A DNA stretch of 43,896 bases, from the NCBI GenBank assembly GCA_964558665.1, contig CAZLFA010000030.1, positions 1 through 43,896 of the forward strand, read 5' to 3'. The position numbers and the translations under genes were made by a program. Positions 34,541-42,313 of this stretch are shown piece after piece. The notes under the pieces are model-generated. The model did no database searches. It was not told the origin of the DNA and worked only from the letters and a program-made list of their open reading frames with translations. Position 1 is the stretch's first letter. Each line of letters begins with the position of its first letter. The stretch comes from CAZLFA01 sp964558665 (GTDB lineage Bacteria; Desulfobacterota; Syntrophia; Syntrophales; PHBD01).

Positions 34541-36355
34541 ATGAAACTTTCCGATTACGTTATCAAGTTTATTGCCGATTCAGGGGTCCGCCACGTATTC
34601 ATGCTTTCAGGCGGCGGCGCCATGCACCTCGATGATTCACTCGGCCGATGCGCTGCAATAACCTATACATGTTTTTTGCATGAACAGGCGCTTGCTGTTG
34701 CTGTAGAGGCCTATGGCCAGAACACGAATTTCCCCGGTGTGGGGCTGGTGACATCAGGACCCGGCAGCACCAACGCAATTACCGGCGTGGCAGCAGCCTA
34801 CCTTGACTCAACCCCCTGCATGTTTATCTCGGGTCAGGCCAAACGATCTGATCTGAAGGGAAACAGCGGTGTCCGCCAGATGGGTTCCCAGGAGGTCGAT
34901 ATTGTCTCCATGGTATCGTGTGTCACCAAATACGCCGTGACGGTTATGGAGCCGAATGAGATAAGATACCACCTGGAAAAGGCCTGGCATTGCGCGACAA
35001 GCGGAAGAATGGGGCCAGTCTGGCTGGATATACCACTCGATGTCCAGGGGGCTACAATTGATGAATCGCAGCTTGCCGGTTTCGTCCCGGAGCGGGAATT
35101 CGGAGACGCGGAGGAATTACGGGAAAAGGCATCGCAGATCATCCTTCACCTTAACGACGCCAAACGGCCTCTGATTCTTGCCGGCAATGGCGTCAAACTG
35201 GCCGGCGCCCGGGACATCCTGGTCAAATTTGCCGAAGATAATCAAATTCCAATATTGCTCACCTGGAAGGCTGTTGACTTTCTGGATTACGACCATCCGC
35301 TTAATTTCGGAAGTCCCGGCATCCTTGGGTGCCGTTATGCCAATTTCATGGTGCAAAACAGTGATCTGCTGCTGGTCATCGGCAGCCGTCTCGAGCCCAG
35401 TATTACAGCCTTCAACTCTGCCGGTTTCGGAATTAATGCCCGGAAGGTCATGGTCGACATCGATTCCGCCGAAATCCGCAAGATAGAAAATATCGACATC
35501 CCTGTTGTTGCCGATGCTGGCGATTTTCTGCGCGAACTTACTCTCAGGCAGCATGATATCCGTATAACGGAGAGAAACAATTGGCTGACTTATTGCAGCG
35601 CTCTTAAGAAACGCTACCCGGTAGTGCTGGATGAATACCGTAAGAGCACCGATAATGTGAACCTGTATGTTTTCACCGAAATGCTTTTTCAGCAGCTTAC
35701 CAGAGATGACGTGATTACACCTGAAAGTTCCGGGGCGGCGGGTGAGGTCACTTATCAGGCAATGCGCGTCAAAAAGGGACAACTGATAAAAAACGCAGCA
35801 GGTCTTGGCGCGATGGGATTCGGCTTGCCGTATTCCATCGGGGCCTGTATTGCCACTAATCGTCGCCGCACTATTCTTATTAATGGTGATGGTGCGTTTC
35901 AGCTCAATATCCAGGAACTGGAGACGATAAAGAGACTGAACTTGCCCATCAAGATGTTCATCCTGGACAACGGCGGTTATGGAAGCATCATGACGACCCA
36001 GCGCAACATGTTCAATGGTTTTTATGTCGGTTCGGAGCCCGGCAGCGGACTTACCCTGCCTGATGTCTGTGCCGTGGCGGGAGCCTATGGAATCCGCTGT
36101 GAGAGTGTGGCTGCCCACAGGGAACTGCCGGATGCCATTGCCCAGACACTAAGCGGCAATGATCCTGCGCTCTGCAGTATCAAAGTAACCAGAAACCATG
36201 TCACTGCACCCAGAGTGCAGGCCATGAAAACGGCTGATGGTGGTATGGTTTCCAAACCGATCGAGGACATGTGGCCGTATCTGCCGCCAGAAGAAATTGA
36301 GCAAAACATGATTGCCGGACGCAATAATCACCCTCAGGCGCTACGTAAAGATTAA
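34541..36355 (+). CDS. Thiamine-diphosphate enzyme, acetolactate-synthase-like (O-antigen type)
   Basis: 604 aa with the three domains of the family. N-terminal Glu48 in FLHEQALAVAVEAYG activates ThDP; LSGGGAMHLDDSLG (22-35) is a signature of a subgroup I know from surface-sugar loci. The central domain binds a nucleotide or flavin in ALS. The C-terminal ThDP site has GDG (449-451) and Asn477 with GGYG. Yersinia YerE, a homologous enzyme, adds a two-carbon unit from pyruvate to CDP-4-keto-3,6-dideoxyglucose, giving a branched sugar. Presence with rfbF/G/H makes this reaction the leading guess. True acetolactate synthase is unlikely in this place. Confidence 0.8.
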   Translation: MKLSDYVIKFIADSGVRHVFMLSGGGAMHLDDSLGRCAAITYTCFLHEQALAVAVEAYGQNTNFPGVGLVTSGPGSTNAITGVAAAYLDSTPCMFISGQAKRSDLKGNSGVRQMGSQEVDIVSMVSCVTKYAVTVMEPNEIRYHLEKAWHCATSGRMGPVWLDIPLDVQGATIDESQLAGFVPEREFGDAEELREKASQIILHLNDAKRPLILAGNGVKLAGARDILVKFAEDNQIPILLTWKAVDFLDYDHPLNFGSPGILGCRYANFMVQNSDLLLVIGSRLEPSITAFNSAGFGINARKVMVDIDSAEIRKIENIDIPVVADAGDFLRELTLRQHDIRITERNNWLTYCSALKKRYPVVLDEYRKSTDNVNLYVFTEMLFQQLTRDDVITPESSGAAGEVTYQAMRVKKGQLIKNAAGLGAMGFGLPYSIGACIATNRRRTILINGDGAFQLNIQELETIKRLNLPIKMFILDNGGYGSIMTTQRNMFNGFYVGSEPGSGLTLPDVCAVAGAYGIRCESVAAHRELPDAIAQTLSGNDPALCSIKVTRNHVTAPRVQAMKTADGGMVSKPIEDMWPYLPPEEIEQNMIAGRNNHPQALRKD

Positions 36356-36366
36356 TAAACAAGGCT

Positions 36367-37422
36367 ATGGCAATGGATAAAAAGCAGACAGAAGCTTATA
36401 AGCGTGAAAAATTGAAGCGCGAGAAACCATTGGTTTTTGACAAGATACTCCGGATTGAAGAACGTTTCAAAGCAGGCATACCTACACCCGTTGTCGACAT
36501 TTGCTACAATCGCATATGCAACCTGCATTGCCGTCACTGTTTCACTACAAGATTCATCAGGAAGGATCGTTCTCTCACGCCTGCTGACTTAAGGAAATTC
36601 AGCGATGAAGCTCATGAACTCGGGTTGTGTCAGTTTGTTTTATCCGGAGGCGAGCCTCTGATATTAAAGAATCTGAAAGACGTCATTGCCGCATTGCAAC
36701 CGGATAAATTCCATCTCGCAATGAGCACAAACGGCTTTTTTCTTACCAGGGACATGGCACAGAATCTGAAATCCTGGGGACTTGATAAGGTTAAAATCAG
36801 CATAGATGATTTTGACGCCGGGGAACATGATCGCAACAGAAATTGCGACGGAGCATATCAAAAAGCGATGGAGGCGCTGTTTAACGCCCAGGAAGCAGGT
36901 CTTGGCGTGGCTATACAGACTCTCATCACGCATCAGAACTGCCGAACGGACAGGACCGTGCAGCTTGCAAAATTCGCACAGGAGAACGGTTTCTCTGCCG
37001 ATGTGATGATCGCCCATGCGGTCGGTGAATGGGAAGCCAAACATGAAATGCTCATTGATGAACAGGATGCCGCCTATATGAGAAAGGTCCATGAACAATA
37101 TCCGGCACTGCATCGTGATACATTTCCTACGTATGGAATAAACAGGGGTTGCGGATGCGTAAGGTCCAATTTACATTTAACACAGTACGGAGACATACTT
37201 CCGTGCGGATTCATGCACATATCCATCGGCAGTATTTTTACGGAGACATTTGCAGATATCCTGCAGCGCGGGGTCAGCATACGACATTTCAAAGAGTACA
37301 ATCCGCTGTGCCTGTCCGGTGAGGATCGCAATTTCATTATGAAATACATGACCAAATTCTACGGCAAGCCGCTGCCTGTTCATTGGTCGGAGGTTTTCAG
37401 TAAAGAGGATTTTGTCCAGTGA
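36367..37422 (+). CDS. Radical SAM protein with C-terminal cysteine cluster
   Basis: 351 aa. CxxxCxxC at Cys51, Cys55 and Cys58 (CNLHCRHC) holds the [4Fe-4S] cluster that cleaves SAM. VLSGGEPL is the glycine-rich SAM motif, and MSTNGF and KISIDDF mark the barrel strands. After residue 260 a SPASM/Twitch-like tail (CGCVRS, GDILPCGF, PLCLSG) probably binds one or two extra clusters. It starts 11 nt after the ThDP gene. Less like the next two radical SAM proteins than they are like each other. The substrate is unknown; carbon-centred chemistry on a sugar is suggested by context alone. Confidence 0.85.
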   Translation: MAMDKKQTEAYKREKLKREKPLVFDKILRIEERFKAGIPTPVVDICYNRICNLHCRHCFTTRFIRKDRSLTPADLRKFSDEAHELGLCQFVLSGGEPLILKNLKDVIAALQPDKFHLAMSTNGFFLTRDMAQNLKSWGLDKVKISIDDFDAGEHDRNRNCDGAYQKAMEALFNAQEAGLGVAIQTLITHQNCRTDRTVQLAKFAQENGFSADVMIAHAVGEWEAKHEMLIDEQDAAYMRKVHEQYPALHRDTFPTYGINRGCGCVRSNLHLTQYGDILPCGFMHISIGSIFTETFADILQRGVSIRHFKEYNPLCLSGEDRNFIMKYMTKFYGKPLPVHWSEVFSKEDFVQ

Positions 37423-38444
37423 GTGAATTTACGATAATTTCTCATGATCGCAGGCCGCTACGAGAAATGCTGCCGCTTAGGAAGCCTTTGTCGCTTTTTA
37501 TCGAGCCGACGAACCTGTGTAATTTCAGGTGCACCCCATGTGTTCATGGCAGTGCCAATACACGCAACGATCTCAAGCCGCTCAGGCATATGGAAATGAG
37601 CCTGTATAAAAAGATGATCCGTGAACTACAGGAGTGGGAAGGGCCGAAGCTCAAGCTTCTGAGACTGGCCATGCTCGGAGAACCTTTTGTTAACCCTGAA
37701 TTCTGCGAAATGGTACGTATTGCCAAGCATGCCGATGTTGCCGAGAGGGTGGACACGTTCTCCAACGGTTCGCTCTTGACGGAAGAAACATCAAGACAAC
37801 TTATCGAAGACGGACTCGATGTAATACGTTTTTCCATTTATGCGGCTGAGGACGGACATCACCGTGATGTTACCAGAACCAATTATACGGTATCAGAGAT
37901 TCGCGACAATATCAGGCAGCTTCGTGAGATGCGGGATGCCTTAAAAGCAAAGAAACCGTATATCTTCGTGAAGATGTTCGACACATACAGCGATGAGAAT
38001 GATACGTTCTTTGAACTGTATCGCGGGATTGCGGATGAGGTGGGTTTGGAGAAAGTCCATAACGCCACAAATTACAGCGGCAACGACCTCGTAAAGATGT
38101 ATTACCAGGATCCCGAAAAGGAACTCCAGGCAAACAGAGAGTACAAAGAAAATCTTAACAGAGACCGTGTTGCCTGCCCACGCCCGTTTATTGCCATGGT
38201 GATAAACAATATAGGCGACTGTCTGATGTGCACGCACGACCCGGCCAAGGGCACCAGCATCGGCAATGCGTATGACAGTACCCTGCAGGAACTCTGGTAC
38301 GGCGATAACATGTTTGAATTCAGGAAAATGCTGCTGGAAAATCGAAAACACGAAAACCGCATCTGTGCCAGGTGTGACTGGTTCAAGCTGTTTCCTGAAG
38401 AGGATAATGTAGACGGCTTTCCCTTGGAAAGGCTGAGGTCATGA
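37419..38444 (+). CDS. Radical SAM/SPASM protein
   Basis: 341 aa, start GTG 37419 overlapping the previous stop (GTGA); the same N-terminal length in its paralogue supports this start. Radical SAM Cys34, Cys38, Cys41 (CNFRCTPC). SPASM tail with CPRPFIAM, GDCLMCTHD, GNAYDSTLQELWYG and a final CARCDWF. This arrangement resembles SPASM enzymes that modify carbohydrates or peptides, where the extra clusters shape the substrate pocket. There is no precursor-peptide gene nearby, so a small molecule is more likely than a RiPP. Overlaps the next gene by 4 nt. Confidence 0.85.
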   Translation: MSEFTIISHDRRPLREMLPLRKPLSLFIEPTNLCNFRCTPCVHGSANTRNDLKPLRHMEMSLYKKMIRELQEWEGPKLKLLRLAMLGEPFVNPEFCEMVRIAKHADVAERVDTFSNGSLLTEETSRQLIEDGLDVIRFSIYAAEDGHHRDVTRTNYTVSEIRDNIRQLREMRDALKAKKPYIFVKMFDTYSDENDTFFELYRGIADEVGLEKVHNATNYSGNDLVKMYYQDPEKELQANREYKENLNRDRVACPRPFIAMVINNIGDCLMCTHDPAKGTSIGNAYDSTLQELWYGDNMFEFRKMLLENRKHENRICARCDWFKLFPEEDNVDGFPLERLRS

Positions 38445-39463
38445 TTCCCTATACGAAACTTCCCTGCACAAACCGGCAGAGCCTCATGGATGTTTTGCCC
38501 CTGAAAAAGCCTTTTACGCTGCTGATCGAACCGTCGAGCCTGTGCAACTTCAGGTGCATCCAGTGTTTTCAGAGCCTTAAGGATGAGAATTACTTCTCGC
38601 GTCACAGGTCCAATATGCCGATGGCGATCTATATGAAAGTAATGGATCAGCTTAAAACCTGGGGCGGCGTGAAGCTGAAGGTGCTCAAACTAAGTCTTTA
38701 CGGTGAACCGCTCCTCAATAGTGACTTTTGTGAGATGCTAAGACTTGCCAGGACGGCGGATATCGCCGAGAGGATCGAAACGACTACCAACGCGTCGCTT
38801 CTTACAGAGAAGGTGGCGGAAAAGATGGTCGAATATCAGCTTGATTACGTGCGTGTGTCCATCTACTCGGCTGTTCAGAGCAGGCACGAGGAGATCACCG
38901 GTACGAAAACCGACATCAGGAAAATACATGAAAATTTAAAACGGCTGCAGGAGATCAAAAAAAGTGCCGGCAGTGAGCGTCCTTTTATAGCGCCGAAAAT
39001 GCTCGATACATACGGCAGTGAAAATGATCTTTTTTTCAGCATGTATCGGGATGTTGCCGACGAGCTGTACATAGACAAACCTCATAACTGGATAAAGACA
39101 GGCAAGGCGAGATTCACGAATGCCCTGTATAAGGATGATGCAGACAAAGCCGATGAGGATATCCGTACGGATGCGAAACCCCGTCGGACCTGTCCCATGG
39201 CGTTTACGACCATGGCAGTCCGCAGCAACGGTGATGTTTCTCCCTGCTGTGTGGATTTCATCGGCGGGACGAATCTCGGTAATATAAACGACAGCAGCCT
39301 TAAGGATCTCTGGCATTCTGAAGCATGGCAAAGATTTCTGACGATGCAGCTCGAAAACCGCATGAAGGATAATAAATCATGCGCAAACTGTGATTTTTAT
39401 CTGAGCAGTCATTACACCAAGGACAATATCGACGGGTTCGACATAGACAAATTACGATGTTAA
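38441..39463 (+). CDS. Radical SAM/SPASM protein, paralogue of the preceding gene
   Basis: 340 aa. Cys35, Cys39, Cys42 (CNFRCIQC) for the SAM cluster. Tail with CPMAFTTM, GDVSPCCVD, GNINDSSLKDLWHS and CANCDFYL binds auxiliary clusters. It is collinear with the preceding protein over its full length (VLPLKKPFTLLIEPSSLCNFRC against MLPLRKPLSLFIEPTNLCNFRC, MLDTYGSEND against MFDTYSDEND), so the two arose by tandem duplication. Both were kept, with 4-nt overlap, which suggests two successive or two-subunit activities on related substrates. Confidence 0.85.
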   Translation: MIPYTKLPCTNRQSLMDVLPLKKPFTLLIEPSSLCNFRCIQCFQSLKDENYFSRHRSNMPMAIYMKVMDQLKTWGGVKLKVLKLSLYGEPLLNSDFCEMLRLARTADIAERIETTTNASLLTEKVAEKMVEYQLDYVRVSIYSAVQSRHEEITGTKTDIRKIHENLKRLQEIKKSAGSERPFIAPKMLDTYGSENDLFFSMYRDVADELYIDKPHNWIKTGKARFTNALYKDDADKADEDIRTDAKPRRTCPMAFTTMAVRSNGDVSPCCVDFIGGTNLGNINDSSLKDLWHSEAWQRFLTMQLENRMKDNKSCANCDFYLSSHYTKDNIDGFDIDKLRC

Positions 39464-40632
39464 ACGGCATTCACTATAATCCCACTGTCATTTATTTCGG
39501 GAAGGGCATGATATCCCGCGTGGGTGAAGAAGTATCCAGGCATGCGCACAAGGTTATGCTGCATTTCGGCCTGTCAAGTTTCAGGAAATACGGGCTCCAT
39601 GAAAAGGTTACCGATTCCCTGACGGCATCGGGAGTCAGCTACATCGAACTGGGTGGTGTTCATCCCAACCCGCGAGCGGAACTGGTGAATGAGGGCATTG
39701 AGCTTTGCAGGAAGCATGACATCGACTTCATTCTGGCAGTTGGCGGTGGCAGCGTTATCGATTCTGCAAAGGCGATAAGTTTGGGGGTTCCTTACGAAGG
39801 AGATTTCTCTCACATCTATGAAGGGAAACATAATCCCGAGAAATCTCTCAAAATTGCGGCGGTTCTAACTGTTCCCGGCACGGGGAGCGAGTCCAACCAG
39901 GGGTCTGTCATCACATTTTCGGCAAACCGACAAAAGCTTTCATATTCGCATCCTTTCATGTTCCCTTTATTTTCAATACTTGATCCGGAAGTTACCTGTA
40001 CTCTTACAGAACATCAAACAGCATGCGGCATTGTTGATGCAATGTCGCATGTGTTCGAGAGATACTTTACCCAGACGGCGTATGTGGATTGCACAGACAG
40101 GATCGGGGAAGGGCTTCTTAAGACGCTTATGATATACGGGCGGCTGGTCCGGGAGGACCCGCAGAATTATGACATAAGGGCGGAGATAATGTGGGCCTGC
40201 AAACTTGCACATGACAATACAGCCGGTTTCGGCCGCAAGCAGGACTGGTCGTGCCATCTCATTGCTCATGAAATTGGCGGAAGATATGACATCCCGCACG
40301 GCGAGATACTCAGCGTAATTTTCCCCGCCTGGATGCAGTATGTGCATCAGGCAAACATGGAAAGGTTTATCAAGTTCTCCGAGCGCGTTTTTGACATACG
40401 CATCCATGATGATGCCCGTGAAACCGGCATTCTTCACGCAATTGACAGACTAAAGATGTTTTTTAAGGATATGGGAATGCCGACAATAATGTCTCAAATC
40501 GGCATCAAGAACGGGGACATTTTTGCAGATATTGCAGCCCAATGTGCCAGGACAATGCCCAGCGGCACAATAGGAAATTTTGTCAGGCTGTCGCCTGCTG
40601 ATATCATCCGTATTCTTGAGATGGCGTCATGA
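39457..40632 (+). CDS. Iron/zinc-dependent (group III) alcohol dehydrogenase, YqhD-like
   Basis: 391 aa. Coenzyme-binding GGGS (96-99) with VIDSAKAI. Metal ligands Asp194, His198, His267 and His281, the same numbers as in Escherichia coli YqhD. It has the BDH-type PGTGSESNQGSVIT and DIPHGEILSVIFPAWMQY blocks. NADPH-dependent aldehyde reduction is usual in this branch. It overlaps the preceding radical SAM gene by 7 nt, which ties it to the pathway. It may reduce an aldehyde or ketone formed by a radical SAM or ThDP step. General aldehyde detoxification is an alternative, less likely given its position. Confidence 0.88.
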   Translation: MLNGIHYNPTVIYFGKGMISRVGEEVSRHAHKVMLHFGLSSFRKYGLHEKVTDSLTASGVSYIELGGVHPNPRAELVNEGIELCRKHDIDFILAVGGGSVIDSAKAISLGVPYEGDFSHIYEGKHNPEKSLKIAAVLTVPGTGSESNQGSVITFSANRQKLSYSHPFMFPLFSILDPEVTCTLTEHQTACGIVDAMSHVFERYFTQTAYVDCTDRIGEGLLKTLMIYGRLVREDPQNYDIRAEIMWACKLAHDNTAGFGRKQDWSCHLIAHEIGGRYDIPHGEILSVIFPAWMQYVHQANMERFIKFSERVFDIRIHDDARETGILHAIDRLKMFFKDMGMPTIMSQIGIKNGDIFADIAAQCARTMPSGTIGNFVRLSPADIIRILEMAS

Positions 40633-40669
40633 AAACACAATACGACAGAACTGATAACTGGAGAACAAA

Positions 40670-41782
40670 ATGAGTTATAAAATTCACATGAAGGGTTACG
40701 AGGACCTGAGGACACTCGCTCAGACAGACAGGCTGTATGCCTGGAAACATGACCGGTACTTTCCTCCGGCATTAGTAGAGATCAATCCTACCAATATGTG
40801 CAATCAGCAGTGCCGTTATTGCTATACCAACAAGCGAGTCGAGGCTAAGGAAACCATCAGTGATGATCTGCTGATCGACAGCTTCGGCCAGGTGGCGGAT
40901 GCCGGTGTTCAGGCGATAGTTATACAGGGCACAGGCGAGCCGCTTATGCATAGAGGCCTGACCAGGGCGATTGAGAATGGAGCCAGACATAAACTTGCCA
41001 TGGGGCTGTGCACAAACGGTATTTTACTGAATGATGCGCTGCAGGACAGAATTCTGGCGCATCTGTTGTATATCCGTTTCAGTGTCCTCGAATGCAGCCC
41101 CGAGAGATATTCCTATCTGCACGGATGTCCCGAAAAGCAATGGACCATACTGGTGGACAACATCAAAAAGGCTGTAAAGCGCAGAGACGATCAGGGGCTT
41201 CAACTCGGCCTGTGCATCACTGTTTATCTGTACCAGGGAAATTTCCATCATGTCTCGGATATCGTTAAATTTTACAAAGACCTGGGCATTGATTATATCT
41301 TTATTCAGGAAGCAACTTATACAGACTATTCACCGGCAGGGAAAGAAGAACCGGTGTCAAAGAAAATTTCAGAAACTGAAATACATGAAATGAAGCACAA
41401 GACCATGCTTTTAAGTGATGATGAATGCCGGGTAAAGATTAAATTTCCGGCAAATGAACAGGTATCATGCGGCGTCACAGGCAAGATGAACTGGAGAGAA
41501 GATTTCTGCCAGGGGATGAAGTTCTATACCATTATTTCGTGCGACGGCGGGGTATATCCATGCTGGAGGGCATGGGGAAGAAAAGAATTCAGCTATGGCA
41601 GTTTGTATGAGAAACGGTTTGAGGAGATATGGAAAGGTGAGAAACGCCAAACGATCGAGAACCTGCTGCTGAAGACCCCCCCCTGCGGTGATGAATGCAT
41701 GAATTGTAACAATGCTAAAATAAACGAAATATTGGAAGGCTATCAGAACGCCAATACGCGCTGGAAGGATTTTGTCTTATGA
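40670..41782 (+). CDS. Radical SAM/SPASM protein
   Basis: 370 aa. Radical SAM Cys44, Cys48, Cys51 (CNQQCRYC), with IQGTGEPL as glycine-rich motif. SPASM tail: CGVTGKMNW, FCQGMKF, CDGGVYPCWRAWG, YGSLYEKRFEEIW and CGDECMNCNNAK. It is a different subfamily from the other three radical SAM proteins here. A 37-nt gap with GGAG (40660-40663) precedes it, the largest gap within the operon. It overlaps the TIGR04076-like gene by 4 nt, and the two may act together. Substrate unknown. Confidence 0.85.
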   Translation: MSYKIHMKGYEDLRTLAQTDRLYAWKHDRYFPPALVEINPTNMCNQQCRYCYTNKRVEAKETISDDLLIDSFGQVADAGVQAIVIQGTGEPLMHRGLTRAIENGARHKLAMGLCTNGILLNDALQDRILAHLLYIRFSVLECSPERYSYLHGCPEKQWTILVDNIKKAVKRRDDQGLQLGLCITVYLYQGNFHHVSDIVKFYKDLGIDYIFIQEATYTDYSPAGKEEPVSKKISETEIHEMKHKTMLLSDDECRVKIKFPANEQVSCGVTGKMNWREDFCQGMKFYTIISCDGGVYPCWRAWGRKEFSYGSLYEKRFEEIWKGEKRQTIENLLLKTPPCGDECMNCNNAKINEILEGYQNANTRWKDFVL

Positions 41783-42312
41783 AAAAGGATCTGTTTGTCA
41801 AGCAGTTGCCGGGCAGTACGAATTGTCCGTGGCATAAGGAACATCAGTTAACAGGTAAAATATACGGGACAGACGAAATTTTTACCAGCAGGGTATGTCC
41901 GATCATGTTCCATACGCTTTATCCATATTTTCTGGGCGCACTCTACGGAGCCAAGTACACGTATAATGAACAGGGGGATTGCCATGTCTGCTGTCCTGCG
42001 GAGAAAGGGGTTGATGTGCTCGTCCGGATGCGCCCGAACGACGGGCTGTTCGAACCGGGTGTTCCCAAGGACTGGAGAGATGTCATCCATGCGGAAGTTG
42101 TCAAAGTTAACGGACCATGTGATTATGGACATAAGGTGGGTGACCGTTTTGTATTTCCCACCTGTATGAAAACACAGTATGCATGTCCGGCAGGCATCCA
42201 CAACCTGTTCCCGTTTCTCAGGCTTGAAAGATTGAAATGCATAAACCTCCGGCGTCTAAGATGCCCGGACTGGCTGGAAAACATTTATTATTCTCTGGAA
42301 GAAAATCATTGA
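41779..42312 (+). CDS. TIGR04076-like Cys/His protein with internal duplication
   Basis: 177 aa. Residues 114-146 (CDYGHKVGDRF, then CPAGIHNLFPF) resemble the small TIGR04076 family of anaerobes, function unknown. Residues 16-50 repeat the pattern: Cys16...His22...Cys40-Pro-x3-His45-x-Leu-Tyr-Pro-Tyr against Cys114...His118...Cys136-Pro-x3-His141-x-Leu-Phe-Pro-Phe. Further Cys at 68, 71, 72, 129, 154 and 162. The many Cys suggest metal or Fe-S binding. Translational overlap with the radical SAM gene before it points to a joint role. The family name is a moderate-confidence recollection. Confidence 0.65.
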   Translation: MKKDLFVKQLPGSTNCPWHKEHQLTGKIYGTDEIFTSRVCPIMFHTLYPYFLGALYGAKYTYNEQGDCHVCCPAEKGVDVLVRMRPNDGLFEPGVPKDWRDVIHAEVVKVNGPCDYGHKVGDRFVFPTCMKTQYACPAGIHNLFPFLRLERLKCINLRRLRCPDWLENIYYSLEENH

Positions 42313-42313
42313 A

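Noticed and set aside
35117..36118. 333-codon open frame opposite the ThDP enzyme gene
   Set aside because: It lies wholly antisense to a clear coding gene, shows no recognisable domain and no ribosome site.
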